Shown here piece by piece: positions 36,656 to 46,318 of a DNA stretch of 64,000 nucleotides (position 1 is its first letter; each line of letters opens with the position of its first letter). This DNA comes from Mycobacterium sp. M26 (GTDB taxonomy: Bacteria; Actinomycetota; Actinomycetes; Mycobacteriales; Mycobacteriaceae): positions 1,245,468-1,309,467 of the forward strand of contig NZ_LN929907.1 of the NCBI RefSeq assembly GCF_001494595.1, written 5' to 3'. Below the pieces are notes generated by a model, which searched no databases, was not told the origin of the DNA, and was given only the letters and a program-made list of their open reading frames with translations. Made by a program: the position numbers and the translations under genes.

Positions 36656-37962
36656 GCATCCGGCCACGCCCCGCTGCGCCGACCATGGTCAACGGGTTCG
36701 ATCCGGCCCGGATCTCGGAGCTGTCCGACAAGACCCGGCATGCGGTCGAACGCCGCAACCAGGTCCTCGGCCCGGTGTACCGCCTGTTCTACGACGACCC
36801 GGTCGAGGTGGTCCGCGGCAGCGGCACCTACCTGTACGACTCGGACGGCAACGAGTATCTCGACGCCTACAACAACGTCCCCTGCATCGGCCACTCGCAC
36901 CCGGCCGTCGCGGCGGCCGTGGCCAGCCAACTGCAGACGGTCAACACCAACACCCGCTATCTGCAGCCGAGCGTCACCGCGTACGCCGAGGACCTGCTGT
37001 CCACCTTCCCGGCCGCGCTGTCGAACATCGTCTTCACCTGTTCGGGTTCAGAGGCCAACGATCTGGCTCTGCGGGTCGCCAAGTACGTCACCGGCAACCG
37101 CGGCATCATCGTGACCGCCAACGCCTATCACGGCGTCACCGAGACGGTGGCGGCGATCTCACCTTCGCTGGGGGCACATTCGCCATTGGATATCCACGTG
37201 CGTGTCGTCGACCCATTGGATTTGAAGGACCAAATACGTTCGGCAACAGCCGATCTCAACCGGCACGGGATCGGCCTGGCCGCCTTCATCGCCGACAGTA
37301 TCTTCTCCTCGGACGGCGTGATCAGCGATCCGGCAGGCTTTCTGGCGCCGGCGATCGAGGAGGTGCACCGCGCGGGCGGGCTCTACATCGCTGACGAGGT
37401 GCAACCGGGGTTCGGCCGGACCGGACAGGCGTGGTGGGGTTTCCAGCGCCACGGGATCGAACCGGACATCGCCACGATCGGCAAGCCGATGGGTAACGGG
37501 ATGCCGATCGCGGCCGCGATCTTCCGGCCCGAGTTGCTGGTCGAGTTCGGGCGAAACATCCGGTATTTCAACACCTTCGGTGGCAACACCGTCTGTATCG
37601 CCGCCGCTCAGGCGGTGATCGACACGATCCGTGCCGAGGGTCTCATCGAGCGGGCCGCACGTGTCGGGGAACGCCTGAAAGCCGAGGTGCTGCGGGTGGC
37701 CGCGGATGCCGGCGTCGTGGGGGAGGTGCGGGGGTGCGGCCTGTTCGTGGGCATCGACGTCGTCGATCCGGCCGACGGGGCGCCCGACCCGGCGCGGGCG
37801 AGCGTCATCGTCAACGACCTGCGCCGCCGACGAGTTCTCATCTCGGCGTCGGGTCCGCGGGGCAACGTTCTGAAGGTCCGGCCGCCGCTGGCCTTCGGCG
37901 ACGCGGACGCCGACCGGTTCCTCGCTGAGTTCACCGCCGCTGTGACTAGCGCGGGGCAGTAG
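36652..37962 (+). CDS. Class III PLP enzyme of the AGXT2L (O-phosphoamine phospho-lyase) type
   Basis: A 436-residue fold-type I PLP protein. It shows LYDSDGNEYLDAYNNVPCIGHSHP, TNTRYLQPSV, FTCSGSEANDLALRVA (phosphate cup), ADEVQPGFGRTG, the PLP lysine in IGKPMGNGMPIAAA, and YFNTFGGNTVCIAAA. The combination NNV..GH.HP, GKPMGNG and FNTFGGN is that of ethanolamine-phosphate and 5-phosphohydroxylysine phospho-lyases, not of GABA or ornithine transaminases. It would convert a phosphorylated amino alcohol to an aldehyde, ammonia and phosphate. Coupled to the kinase upstream. Confidence 0.82.
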   Translation: MSIRPRPAAPTMVNGFDPARISELSDKTRHAVERRNQVLGPVYRLFYDDPVEVVRGSGTYLYDSDGNEYLDAYNNVPCIGHSHPAVAAAVASQLQTVNTNTRYLQPSVTAYAEDLLSTFPAALSNIVFTCSGSEANDLALRVAKYVTGNRGIIVTANAYHGVTETVAAISPSLGAHSPLDIHVRVVDPLDLKDQIRSATADLNRHGIGLAAFIADSIFSSDGVISDPAGFLAPAIEEVHRAGGLYIADEVQPGFGRTGQAWWGFQRHGIEPDIATIGKPMGNGMPIAAAIFRPELLVEFGRNIRYFNTFGGNTVCIAAAQAVIDTIRAEGLIERAARVGERLKAEVLRVAADAGVVGEVRGCGLFVGIDVVDPADGAPDPARASVIVNDLRRRRVLISASGPRGNVLKVRPPLAFGDADADRFLAEFTAAVTSAGQ

Positions 37963-37998
37963 ACGGGCTCTTGCTCGCGAGGTGGACCGGGGTTAAAG

Positions 37999-38030
37999 TT
38001 CCACACGCGTCGAATTCCTTATGTGTGGAA
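37999..38030. promoter_or_regulatory. Operator-like inverted repeat before the TetR-mmpS-mmpL operon
   Basis: TTCCACAC (37999-38006) and GTGTGGAA (38023-38030) are perfect 8-bp complements, 16 bases apart, with an internal GAATTC in each half-neighbourhood. It lies immediately upstream of the TetR start chosen here, so it is the natural autoregulatory operator. The in-frame GTG at 38023 is part of the right arm. Confidence 0.55.
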
Positions 38031-38055
38031 TTCATGGATTTTTCGGGAGACTGCG

Positions 38056-38658
38056 GTGGCGGCTGGGCGGATGCACTCCGGGCGACGACCCGGAGAAACC
38101 ACCACCCGTGCCGCGATCGAGGACGTCGCCCGTAAGCAGTTCGCCGAATTCGGCTATGACCGCACCTCGATCCGCTCGGTGGCCCGGCAAGCCGGCGTGG
38201 ACCCCGCCCTGGTCACCCACTTCTTCGGCAAGAAATGGGAACTGTTCCTGGCCGTCGTCGAACTGCCACTCCACCCGCCCACGCTCATCGAGTCGGTCGT
38301 CACCGGCGACCAATCCCAGGTCGGTCACCGCCTCGCCGAAGCGCTGGTCGGCGTGCTCGACGATGAAACCCGCCGACGGCGAATGCTCAGCATGATGCGC
38401 GCCGCCACGTCCGAACCCGCAGCAGCGGAGCTGGTGCGCGAGTTTCTGACCCAGAACGTCTTGCACCCCATTGCAGAACGCCTCGGTGTCGCCGACGCCG
38501 AGTATCGCGCCGCACTGGTGATGTCCCAGGTCGTCGGGTTCACCATGGCGCGGTATGTGGTCGCCTTGAAGCCGCTGGCCGCCCGCTCACGGGAGCGGGT
38601 CGTCGCCGATCTCGGGGCGACGTTTCAGCGGTACCTGCGCGGGGAGCTCGCGTCGTGA
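38056..38658 (+). CDS. TetR family regulator of the mmpS-mmpL operon
   Basis: A 200-residue repressor with HTH RAAIEDVARKQFAEFGYDRT and SIRSVARQAGVDPALVTHFFG, then a C-terminal ligand domain of the TetR_C type (MLSMMRAATSEPAAAELVREF). GTG 38056 is chosen because GGGAGA lies 6 bases upstream and the alternative GTG 38023 lies inside the operator palindrome. It is followed directly by mmpS (4-base overlap), so it very probably controls expression of the MmpS/MmpL exporter. Confidence 0.88.
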   Translation: MAAGRMHSGRRPGETTTRAAIEDVARKQFAEFGYDRTSIRSVARQAGVDPALVTHFFGKKWELFLAVVELPLHPPTLIESVVTGDQSQVGHRLAEALVGVLDDETRRRRMLSMMRAATSEPAAAELVREFLTQNVLHPIAERLGVADAEYRAALVMSQVVGFTMARYVVALKPLAARSRERVVADLGATFQRYLRGELAS

Positions 38659-39107
38659 CGGCGGGCGGCAAGTCCCTGGGCGGCCTGCTCGCGCGCCGGT
38701 GGACGATTCTGGTCGCGGTGGTCGTGATTGCGGTGGCCGGCTTCTGTGTCTACCGGCTACACGGGATCTTCGGGTCCCACCACGTCGTCTCGGCCGGTGG
38801 CGCGCTGCCCAACGACAACACCGCCTCCACGCCCAAACATCTGGTGATCGAGGTCTTCGGCGACCCGGGCGCGGTGGCCTCGATCAGCTACCTCGACATC
38901 AACGCACAGCCCCAGCATGTCGTCGACGCCGCGCTGCCCTGGTCCTACGACGTGACCACCACTCAGCCTGCGGTGTTCACCAACGTTGTGGCCCAAGGCA
39001 ATAGCAGCTCACTTGGATGCCGCATCACGATCGACGGCCAGGTCAAGGACGAGCGGACCGTCAACACCCTGAATGCCTATACCTACTGCCTGGAGAAGTC
39101 CGGATGA
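38655..39107 (+). CDS. MmpS family membrane accessory protein
   Basis: A 150-residue MmpS protein: one N-terminal membrane helix ([20 protein letters not shown]), a Ser/Gly/Asn linker, and an extracytoplasmic beta-sandwich beginning [19 protein letters not shown] and ending with [24 protein letters not shown], where two cysteines can pair. MmpS proteins assist MmpL transport of lipids or siderophores. GTG 38655 overlaps the TetR gene, and its stop overlaps the mmpL start. Confidence 0.92.
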   Translation: MTAGGKSLGGLLARRWTILVAVVVIAVAGFCVYRLHGIFGSHHVVSAGGALPNDNTASTPKHLVIEVFGDPGAVASISYLDINAQPQHVVDAALPWSYDVTTTQPAVFTNVVAQGNSSSLGCRITIDGQVKDERTVNTLNAYTYCLEKSG

Positions 39108-42016
39108 CCGACCAGCGAGGTGACGACACGGCACTGAGGATCGCCCGACTCATTCGTCGGTTCTCGGTGCCCATCGTATTGCTCTGGCTGCTGATCGCGG
39201 CCACCACGAATGTCTTTGTCCCGCTGCTCGAAGACGTCGGCAAGGCCCACAACGTCTCGTTGATCTCCCCGGACTCGCCGTCCCTGCAGGCGATGAAGCG
39301 CATGGGCAAGGTCTTCGACGAGTACGACTCGGACAGCGTGGCGATGATCGTGCTCGAAGGTGATCAGCCCCTCGGAGCGGACGCTCACGCCTACTACGAC
39401 GCCCTGGTCCGTAAGCTGACCGCCGACACCCGGCACGTCCAACACATCCAGGACTTCTGGGGTGACCCGCTGACCGCGGGGGCGGCGCAGAGCAATGACG
39501 GCAAGGCCGCCTATGTGCAGGTGAATCTGGCTGGTAATCAGGGTGATTCGCTCTCACTGGAATCGGTGGAGGCAGTCCGAGCCGTCATCGACCACACCCC
39601 ACGGCCGCCGGGCGTCAAGACCTACCTCACCGGTGCGGCACCGTTGTTCGCCGACCAGCTCTCAGTGGGCAGTGCCGGGATCGGCAAGGTCACCGTCATC
39701 ACCATCGTCGTGATCATGGCGATGCTGCTGTTCATCTACCGGTCCATCTCCGCCGCCGTGGTGACCCTGCTGACGGTGCTCGTCGAACTGTCGGCGGCAC
39801 GCGGGATCGTGAGCCTGCTGGCCAGTTCCGGGGTGATCGGGCTGTCGACGTTCGCCACGAACCTGTTGACGCTGTTGGTGATCGCGGCCGGCACCGATTA
39901 CGCCATCTTCCTCGTCGGGCGCTACCACGAGGCCCGCCAGCACGGCGAGGATCGCGAAACCGCCTTCTACACCATGTATCGCGGGACCGCCCACGTGATC
40001 CTGGGGTCAGGCCTGACGGTGGTCGGCGCGGTGCTGTGCCTGACTTTCACCCGCCTTCCGTACTTCAGGAGTATGGGTCCGCCGGCCGCGATCGGGGTGT
40101 CCGTCGCGCTGGTGGCCGCGCTGACGCTGGCGCCCGCCGTGCTGTCGGTGGCGTCCCTGTTCGGACTGCTCGAGCCCAGGCGGGTGATGCGCACCCGGAC
40201 CTGGCGACGCATCGGCACCGCGGTGGTCCGCTGGCCGGGACCCATCCTGGTGGTCAGTATCGGGGTAGCCCTGATCGGTCTGCTCGCGCTACCCGGCTAC
40301 AAGACCAGCTACGACCAGCGGCGCTATCTGCCGGGCAGTGCTCCGGCCGTGTCCGGATACGCCGCTGCCGAACGGCATTTCTCCCAGGCCCGGCTCAATC
40401 CGGAGCTGTTGATGATCGAAACCGACCACGACATGCGCAACCCGGCCGACATGATCCTGCTGGAGCGGGTGGCCAGGGCCGTCTTCCACACCCCGGGTAT
40501 CGCCGAGGTGCAGTCGATCACCCGGCCGCTGGGCACTCCGCTGGACCACACCTCGCTGGGCTTCCAGCTCAGCGCGCAGAGCGTCGGGCAGATCGAGAAC
40601 CTGCCGTTCCAGCAGGCCCGCGCCGACGACATCCTCAAGCAGGTCGCCGAGATCGACACGTCCATCGACACGCTCAAACAGCAACTCGCGCTGCAGCAGC
40701 AGGCCAACGCCGCCACCGACGAGCAAGCCAAGGCCTTCCACCAGACCGTCGAGATCGCCGAGGACCTGCGCAACAAGATCGCCAACTTCGACGACTTCTT
40801 CCGGCCGCTGCGCAACTACTTCTATTGGGAGCCGCACTGTTTCGATATTCCGGCGTGTGCGGCGCTGCGGTCGGTCTTCGATGCCCTCGACGGGCTCGAC
40901 GCGCTGACCGACCAGCTCGGCGATGTGACCGCCAGCCTGGACAAGCTGACCGCGCTGCAGCCGAAGTTGCTGGCGCTGATTCCCACCCAGATCGCCAGCC
41001 AGGAAGCCAACCGCGACCTCGCGATGACCAACTACGCCACCAACTCCGGGATCGCCGCCAACAGCTCGGCGAACCTGGCGAACGCCACCGCGATGGGGCA
41101 GGCGTTCGACGCCGCGAAATCCGACGACTCGTTCTACCTCCCGCCTGAGGTGTTCTCCAATCCTGAGTTCCAGCGCGGACTTCGGCTGTTTCTCTCGCCG
41201 GACGGCAAGGCCGCCCGGATGATCATCACCCACGACGGTGATCCGGCCACGCCGGAGGGGATCGCCCACATCGACGCGATCCGGTTGGCCGCAAAGGAAG
41301 CCGTCAAAGGCACCCCGCTGGGCAACTCCGACATCTACCTGGGCGGCACCGCCTCGACCTACAAGGACATCAGCGAGGGTGCCAAGTACGACCTGATGAT
41401 CGCCGCCATCTCGGCGCTGAGCCTCATCCTGCTCATCATGGTGTTCGTGACTCGCAGCCTGGTGGCCGCCATCGTCATCGTCGGTACCGTGGCGCTGTCG
41501 CTGGGTGCGTCGTTCGGCCTATCGGTGCTGCTGTGGCAGGACATCCTGGGCATCCCGCTGTATTGGATTGTGTTGGCGCTGTCGGTGATTCTGCTGCTGG
41601 CGGTCGGTTCGGACTACAACCTGCTGCTCATCTCCCGGTTCCGGGAGGAGATCCACGCGGGGTTGAACACCGGTGTCATCCGGGCGATGGTGGGGTCGGG
41701 ATCCGTGGTCACGTCGGCCGGACTCGTTTTCGCCGCCACGATGGCCGCGTTCGTGTTCAGCGATCTGCGCGCCATCGGTCAGGTCGGCACCACCATCGCG
41801 CTGGGCCTGCTGTTCGACACCCTCATCGTCCGGTCGTTCATGACGCCGTCCATCGCGGCACTGCTCGGCCGCTGGTTCTGGTGGCCGCAACGCGTGCGCC
41901 CCCGGCCGGCCAGCCAGATGCTGCGGCCCTACGGTACGCGGTCATCGGTTCGCCAACTGCTGCTCTGGGATGACGACGACGAGCACATCGGCGCCGGGAA
42001 AGCCAAGGAGGCCTGA
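39104..42016 (+). CDS. MmpL family RND transporter
   Basis: A 970-residue transporter with 12 membrane helices in two RND halves and two large periplasmic domains. Seen: helix 1 at residues 20-42, the TM4 Asp-Tyr pair in [17 protein letters not shown], its TM10 counterpart [18 protein letters not shown], and a long coiled-coil-like segment in the second porter domain ([21 protein letters not shown]). These acidic pairs carry the proton relay. Substrate unknown: position in the window recalls mmpL2, but MmpL paralogues are hard to separate by eye. Transcribed with mmpS and the next small membrane gene. Confidence 0.92.
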   Translation: MTDQRGDDTALRIARLIRRFSVPIVLLWLLIAATTNVFVPLLEDVGKAHNVSLISPDSPSLQAMKRMGKVFDEYDSDSVAMIVLEGDQPLGADAHAYYDALVRKLTADTRHVQHIQDFWGDPLTAGAAQSNDGKAAYVQVNLAGNQGDSLSLESVEAVRAVIDHTPRPPGVKTYLTGAAPLFADQLSVGSAGIGKVTVITIVVIMAMLLFIYRSISAAVVTLLTVLVELSAARGIVSLLASSGVIGLSTFATNLLTLLVIAAGTDYAIFLVGRYHEARQHGEDRETAFYTMYRGTAHVILGSGLTVVGAVLCLTFTRLPYFRSMGPPAAIGVSVALVAALTLAPAVLSVASLFGLLEPRRVMRTRTWRRIGTAVVRWPGPILVVSIGVALIGLLALPGYKTSYDQRRYLPGSAPAVSGYAAAERHFSQARLNPELLMIETDHDMRNPADMILLERVARAVFHTPGIAEVQSITRPLGTPLDHTSLGFQLSAQSVGQIENLPFQQARADDILKQVAEIDTSIDTLKQQLALQQQANAATDEQAKAFHQTVEIAEDLRNKIANFDDFFRPLRNYFYWEPHCFDIPACAALRSVFDALDGLDALTDQLGDVTASLDKLTALQPKLLALIPTQIASQEANRDLAMTNYATNSGIAANSSANLANATAMGQAFDAAKSDDSFYLPPEVFSNPEFQRGLRLFLSPDGKAARMIITHDGDPATPEGIAHIDAIRLAAKEAVKGTPLGNSDIYLGGTASTYKDISEGAKYDLMIAAISALSLILLIMVFVTRSLVAAIVIVGTVALSLGASFGLSVLLWQDILGIPLYWIVLALSVILLLAVGSDYNLLLISRFREEIHAGLNTGVIRAMVGSGSVVTSAGLVFAATMAAFVFSDLRAIGQVGTTIALGLLFDTLIVRSFMTPSIAALLGRWFWWPQRVRPRPASQMLRPYGTRSSVRQLLLWDDDDEHIGAGKAKEA

Positions 42017-42483
42017 TGACGACCAGCCTGTGGGGCCTGCTGACGCTGATCTCCTACGTCGCCATCTTCGTCTTCGCCGCAGGAGCTTTCGTGTTGGTGC
42101 AGCGCCTTGTTGAGCGACCGGCCACCCCATTGAGTGAAGAGGTGGGCAGCGCCACCGCGGTGTTGCGCAAGGTCCGGAAGAAAGAGCCGATGACGGCCGA
42201 CGAGCTGGCCTATGCCGAGCAGATCATCGCCGATCGCCGCTCACCGCTGGCGTTCTGCATTCCGGCCGCGATCATCGCGGTCGGCTGCATCTACGTGTTC
42301 GGCAGCCTCGAGCAGTTGCACGGCCGCGAGCCGTCGATCCGGACGTTCATCGGGGTGATCCCGATGCTTGCCGGAACCAACCTCACCATGCAGCTGCTGC
42401 GGGTCGCGGCCCTCAAGCGGCGGCTGCCCGCCGGCCCGACCGCCAGTGCGCAGGAACCGGCGACAAGCAGCGCCCCGGGCTGA
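42016..42483 (+). CDS. Small membrane protein downstream of mmpL
   Basis: A 155-residue protein with three predicted membrane helices: LLTLISYVAIFVFAAGAFVL, CIPAAIIAVGCIYVFGSL and IGVIPMLAGTNLTMQLLRVA. The loop after the first is charged (EEVGSATAVLRKVRKKE). The ATG shares its A with the mmpL stop (TGATG), a translational coupling that suggests it works with the transporter. No family recognised. Confidence 0.72.
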   Translation: MTTSLWGLLTLISYVAIFVFAAGAFVLVQRLVERPATPLSEEVGSATAVLRKVRKKEPMTADELAYAEQIIADRRSPLAFCIPAAIIAVGCIYVFGSLEQLHGREPSIRTFIGVIPMLAGTNLTMQLLRVAALKRRLPAGPTASAQEPATSSAPG

Positions 42484-42494
42484 GTGTGACGACG

Positions 42495-42500
42495 TAGGGT
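42495..42500 (+). promoter_or_regulatory. Putative -10 box of the split-barrel flavoprotein gene
   Basis: TAGGGT, followed by six bases and ATG 42507: a leaderless arrangement. Confidence 0.5.
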
Positions 42501-42506
42501 GCGGGA

Positions 42507-42989
42507 ATGACCTCTCTCGACACCACCGCGCCGGCTTTTGTCGATATGGCCCACCGCATCGTGTGGGCCTCGGTGGCCACGGTGGATTCCACTGGTCGCC
42601 CGCGAAGCCGGGTGCTGCACCCGATCTGGGAGTGGGACGGCGAGCAGCTGCAGGGTTGGATCGCCACCATTCCCACGCCGCTGAAAAGGTCTCACGTCCA
42701 AGCCAATCCGTACGCGTCGATCAGCTACTGGGCACCCAGCCAGGACACCTGCACGGCGGAGTGCGACGTGCAGTGGGCGTTCGATGACGACACCTGCACG
42801 GAGATCTGGGAGAAGTTCACGAACGCACCTGCACCGGTGGGCTACGACCCGGCGATCATCCCGCAGTGGTCCGGCGGTCCGACCTCCCAGGAGTTCGCGG
42901 TCTTGCGCCTGCGGCCGTGGCTGCTGCGGGTCATGCCCGGCACCGTGATGACCGCAGGGTCGGGCGAACTGCTCAGCTGGCGCGCCTGA
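42507..42989 (+). CDS. Pyridoxamine 5'-phosphate oxidase-like flavin/F420 split-barrel protein
   Basis: A 160-residue split beta-barrel protein: WASVATVDSTGRPRSRVLHP is the typical first hairpin (A.V...G.P....V.P), followed by GWIATIPTPLKRSHVQANP and a C-terminal FAVLRLRPWLLRVMPG. Members bind FMN or F420 and act as oxidoreductases, or bind heme; the specific reaction is unknown. The 3' end overlaps the convergent deazaflavin-reductase gene by 17 bases. Confidence 0.82.
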   Translation: MTSLDTTAPAFVDMAHRIVWASVATVDSTGRPRSRVLHPIWEWDGEQLQGWIATIPTPLKRSHVQANPYASISYWAPSQDTCTAECDVQWAFDDDTCTEIWEKFTNAPAPVGYDPAIIPQWSGGPTSQEFAVLRLRPWLLRVMPGTVMTAGSGELLSWRA

Positions 42990-43359
42990 GCAGCACCGCG
43001 TTCTCGAACGGCAGGGCAGCGAAGATCGGCCGCCACAGCCCGGAAACATGCTGGGCTGCTTCGGCTTTCGTCGTCACCCGAGGGTCGGCGACGGCGAACG
43101 TGCGGCCATAGCGCTTCAGCCGGCCGCCCCCGGCTGTGGTGATGTTCTTCAGCCAGTCGCGGTCCGGGCCATACGTCAGCAGGATCGCGACCCCCTCGTC
43201 GGTGGTGAACACGGTTAGCGGTGTCCGGAACTGCCGGCCGGACTTACGGCCGACATGTTCGAGAATGCCCATGGTCGGGACGAACCCTGCCCATAGCCGC
43301 TGCACCGGATTGGTCACATATCGGTTGAACCGAGCCAACCATTGCGGTAGTTGCATCAC
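42973..43359 (-). CDS. Deazaflavin (F420)-dependent nitroreductase family protein (Ddn-like)
   Basis: A 128-residue protein of the DDN/FDOR-B family. Motifs: VGRKSGRQFRTPLTVF (F420 phosphate-binding strand), GVAILLTYGPDRDWLKNI (conserved D-x-x-W-x-x-N) and GGRLKRYGRTFAV. It reduces an unknown substrate with F420H2. The start may be the GTG at 43359 or the ATG immediately after. It is the second of two minus-strand genes bracketing repeat F. Its convergent neighbour is another split-barrel protein, so two related folds face each other. Confidence 0.88.
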   Translation of the reverse strand: MMQLPQWLARFNRYVTNPVQRLWAGFVPTMGILEHVGRKSGRQFRTPLTVFTTDEGVAILLTYGPDRDWLKNITTAGGGRLKRYGRTFAVADPRVTTKAEAAQHVSGLWRPIFAALPFENAVLLRRAS

Positions 43360-43376
43360 CCCATCAAACTCTCACC

Positions 43377-43442
43377 CGCGTTGAGACCGCACTCAGATCA
43401 CCAGTTCGGCCGCGAAGTCGATCTGGTTGCGGTCTCAATGCG
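43377..43442. repeat. 66-bp inverted repeat F (variable-arm palindrome)
   Basis: The left arm CGCGTTGAGACCGCAC... (43377-43399) matches the complement of the right arm (43420-43442) at 20 of 23 positions. The right arm contains the last codons and TGA stop of the Nfu gene (43435-43437), so the repeat overlaps coding sequence. The next minus-strand gene starts at 43359. Loop of 20 bases. It may act as a terminator of the feo-nfu operon. Confidence 0.65.
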
Positions 43443-43977
43443 TCGGGGCCAGGCTCAGCGTCAGCCGGCCACCGCGGGAATCCAGCTCGACCACCTCGGG
43501 ACAGCGGCGCTGCAACTCGCCGATCAGCCGGGCCCGCAGGGTGTGGTCGGCGGCCGGGCAGTTCTCACACGCCCCGCCGAGGTGAATGCTCACCACGTCG
43601 CCGTCGCGCTCAGCCGATACCGAGCCGCCGTGCGAGCGCACGAAGTCACCCACCGACCCGTCCAGCAGGTCGGCGACCACCCGCTCGAGAACCTCGCCGG
43701 GCGCGGGCTCGACCACCCACGCATCCGGCTCAACCAGCGCCTCGCGAAGCGCCGCCGACACCGCTGCGCCCTGCGACCGCCAGGACAGCCCGTCGCGCAG
43801 CCACAGCCACACCGCGGTGGGCTCCACCAGGCCCGCGCTCAGCGTGCCCTCCGAGAAGAGCTGCCCCAGGTCGCCCGGCGCCGACAGCACCCGGCCGATA
43901 GCCACCCCGTCGGTGTCGACCACCCAACGCACCGCCTGCGGTTCACCGGTCACCCGCTCGGCGTGCAGCGCGATCAC
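43435..43977 (-). CDS. NifU/Nfu-type Fe-S carrier protein
   Basis: A 180-residue protein. The C-terminal Nfu domain contains VVSIHLGGACENCPAADHTL with the C-x-x-C that carries an Fe-S cluster, after a helix VADLLDGSVGDFVRSHGGSV. The N-terminal part (RWVVDTDGVAIGRVLSAPGD, VWLWLRDGLSW) fits the Nfu_N scaffold domain. GTG 43977 is preferred because it overlaps the feoB stop (GTGA), so iron import and Fe-S assembly are coupled. A GTG three bases earlier (43980) is possible. Confidence 0.82.
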   Translation of the reverse strand: MIALHAERVTGEPQAVRWVVDTDGVAIGRVLSAPGDLGQLFSEGTLSAGLVEPTAVWLWLRDGLSWRSQGAAVSAALREALVEPDAWVVEPAPGEVLERVVADLLDGSVGDFVRSHGGSVSAERDGDVVSIHLGGACENCPAADHTLRARLIGELQRRCPEVVELDSRGGRLTLSLAPTH

Positions 43978-45926
43978 CACAGCGCGGCCACCACAGTCCG
44001 CGCCGCGAACGCCAGCACCCACGCCAGCACGAACATGTAGGCCCACGCGATCGCCGGCCACTTCCACGAGCCGGTCTCGCGGCGCAGCACACCCACCGTC
44101 GACATGCACTGCAGCGCGAACATGAAGAACACCAGCAGCGCGGCGATGGTCGGCGCGTCGAACAGCAGCCGGCCTTCCGACGGCCCGCTCTGCACCCGCA
44201 TCTGCCGCAGCGACTCCGCCGGGTTCTCGGGATCCTGGGCGGCGGCCACCTGGCCGAGGGTGGCGACGAAGGTCTCCCGCGCCGCCAGCGAGGACAGCAC
44301 CCCGATGTTGATCCGCCAGTCGAAGCCCAGCGGCGCGAACACCGGCTCCAGCGCCCGGCCCACGGCGGCGCCGTAGGAGTGGTCGAGCACGTAGGCCGAC
44401 ACCGCCGCCGAGTCCGCGGTGTCGACGCCCGCCGCGGCGATCTCGGCGTCATGCCGCAGCGGCAGGTTCAGCAGCACCCACAGCAGGACCGTGGTGGCCA
44501 GGATGATCGAGGACACCTTGCGCAGGAACGCCGATGCCGCGGTCCATACCTCGGCGGCCACTGTCTTCAGTCGCGGCACCTGATACGGCGGCATCTCCAT
44601 GTAGAAGGGCAGCGCCGCGCCGCTGCGCGAGGTGAACCGCTTGAATACCGCGGCCACCGTCATCGCCGACAGGGCGCCCAGCAGATACAGCGCGAACATC
44701 ACCACACCGCGGGCGCTGAACGGTCCGATCCGGGCGTCGGCGCTCAGCAGCATGCTGATCAGCAGGATGTACACCGGCAACCGGGCCGAGCAGGTCATCA
44801 GCGGCGCGCCCATCATCGTCGCCAACCGGTCCTTGGCCGACGGTAGCGAGCGGGTCGCCATGATCCCCGGGATGGCGCACGCCACCGAGGACAGCAGAGC
44901 GACGAACGCGCGGCCCTCCAGACCGGCGCGCGCCATCACCCGGTCCATCAGGAAAGCTGCGCGGGCCAGGTAGCCGGTGCCTTCCAGCAGCGCGATGAGG
45001 ACGAACAGCAGCACGATCTGCGGCACGAACACCAGCACGCTGCCGACGCCGCCGATGATGGCCTGCGACAGGAACGCCGACAGCCATGACACGTGGACGT
45101 GGGCGGCCACCAGGTCGCCGAGCCAGCCGAAGAACTGCCCGACGTAGTCCTGCAGCGGTGCGGCGACGGTGAAGATGGTCTGGAAGAACACGAACATCGT
45201 CAGCAGGAAGATCACTGTGCCGGCCACCGGGTGCAGCAGCACCGCGTCGATGCGCCGCGTCCGGTGATCCAGGTCGGGCACCTCGTAGCCCGCCGCGGCC
45301 AACACCGAGTCCACCCACGCGGTCACTTCGGCGGTGTCGGTGGGTGGCAGCACCACCGGCGTGGTCCACGCCTGGTGGTCGGCCATCGCCGCCCGCAGCG
45401 CCTCGACCCCGTCGCGATGCCCGGCGACCACCGGCACCACGGGAACACCGAGCGCCCGGCTCAGTGCGGTGACGTCCAGCGTGCCGCGGCGGCGGGCCAG
45501 GTCATCGGTGAAAGTCAGCACCACACACACCGGCAGGCCGGTCTGCAGCAGCTGGGCCAGCAGTCCCAGCGAGCGGCGCAGCGTGGTGGCGTTGAGCAGC
45601 ACCAGCAGGGCGTCGGGGACGTCGACGCGGGTGTTGTGGTGGTCGGTGTCGAGGACGTCGACGACGATCTGCTCGTCCGGGCTGATCGGGTCCAGGCTGT
45701 AGGTGCCGGGCAGGTCCTCGACGACGACGGTCTGCTCGCCGAGCCGCATCCGGCCCTCGAAGCGGGCCACCGTGACGCCCGGATAGTTGCCGGTCTTGGC
45801 GTGCAGCCCGGTCATCGCGTTGAACAGGGTGGTCTTGCCCGAGTTGGGGCTACCGACGACGGCGAAGCGGGTCAGCCCGATGTTGGCCTCGGCGGTTCCG
45901 CCGCCGTGGTGGTGATGTCCGCTCAA
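43974..45926 (-). CDS. feoB: Ferrous iron transporter FeoB
   Basis: A 650-residue membrane GTPase importing Fe(II). The N-terminus is His/Gly-rich (GHHHHGGG). The G domain shows G1 [10 protein letters not shown]2 GNYPGVTVA and G3 [11 protein letters not shown]4 is unusual: LTFTDDL has Thr where N-x-x-D has Asn. The membrane part has gate repeats with conserved cysteines/glutamates ([12 protein letters not shown]). The proposed start is TTG 45926, overlapping the feoA stop (TTGA), as no ATG or GTG fits. It is complete, with 8-10 membrane helices. Confidence 0.92.
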   Translation of the reverse strand: MSGHHHHGGGTAEANIGLTRFAVVGSPNSGKTTLFNAMTGLHAKTGNYPGVTVARFEGRMRLGEQTVVVEDLPGTYSLDPISPDEQIVVDVLDTDHHNTRVDVPDALLVLLNATTLRRSLGLLAQLLQTGLPVCVVLTFTDDLARRRGTLDVTALSRALGVPVVPVVAGHRDGVEALRAAMADHQAWTTPVVLPPTDTAEVTAWVDSVLAAAGYEVPDLDHRTRRIDAVLLHPVAGTVIFLLTMFVFFQTIFTVAAPLQDYVGQFFGWLGDLVAAHVHVSWLSAFLSQAIIGGVGSVLVFVPQIVLLFVLIALLEGTGYLARAAFLMDRVMARAGLEGRAFVALLSSVACAIPGIMATRSLPSAKDRLATMMGAPLMTCSARLPVYILLISMLLSADARIGPFSARGVVMFALYLLGALSAMTVAAVFKRFTSRSGAALPFYMEMPPYQVPRLKTVAAEVWTAASAFLRKVSSIILATTVLLWVLLNLPLRHDAEIAAAGVDTADSAAVSAYVLDHSYGAAVGRALEPVFAPLGFDWRINIGVLSSLAARETFVATLGQVAAAQDPENPAESLRQMRVQSGPSEGRLLFDAPTIAALLVFFMFALQCMSTVGVLRRETGSWKWPAIAWAYMFVLAWVLAFAARTVVAALW

Positions 45927-46228
45927 CTCACCCGTTCCACGTGGATGCAGCGCGACTGGGTGGTGCGCAGGGCGATCTCGTAGTCCCCGACCCGGAATAT
46001 CACCGGATCGCGCAGCGGGGCGCGGCGCACCATGGTGACCTCGATACCGGGCACGATGCCGAGGTCGAAGAACCGGCGGGCGGTGGAGGCGGCGACCTCG
46101 TCGCCATAGCCCACGACGGTGGCGCGCTGGCCGCGTTCGAGGTCGGCGAGAGTGACGGTGGCAACACTGTCCGCCCCAGCGCCCGACGCCAGTTGACGTC
46201 GGCTCATGCGGTCGGACACGGAAGACAC
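45923..46228 (-). CDS. feoA: Ferrous iron transport protein FeoA
   Basis: A 101-residue SH3-like regulator of FeoB. Conserved strands [53 protein letters not shown] are visible. The start GTG 46228 is supported by TATTCT seven bases upstream on the minus strand, a very good -10 box; an in-frame ATG 21 bases downstream is less likely. It is the first gene of a feoA-feoB-nfu operon divergent from hemL. Confidence 0.88.
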   Translation of the reverse strand: MSSVSDRMSRRQLASGAGADSVATVTLADLERGQRATVVGYGDEVAASTARRFFDLGIVPGIEVTMVRRAPLRDPVIFRVGDYEIALRTTQSRCIHVERVS

Positions 46229-46235
46229 GGCTACG

Positions 46236-46241
46236 AGAATA
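46236..46241 (-). promoter_or_regulatory. Putative -10 box of the feoA-feoB-nfu operon
   Basis: Minus-strand TATTCT, seven bases before the GTG at 46228: a leaderless arrangement with one of the best -10 matches in the window. Confidence 0.55.
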
Positions 46242-46269
46242 TGCGTACCGCTCTGCGCGGTTTCTGGGA

Positions 46270-46284
46270 ACTACACCCTGTAGT
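46270..46284. promoter_or_regulatory. Inverted repeat between feoA and hemL
   Basis: ACTACA-CCC-TGTAGT: perfect 6-bp arms around three bases, located 41-56 bases upstream of the feoA start and 34-49 bases upstream of hemL. It does not match the IdeR iron box. It could bind a shared regulator of iron uptake and heme synthesis. Confidence 0.4.
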
Positions 46285-46318
46285 GGACAACCATGTTCGG
46301 GCTGGGACACTGGTGGCC

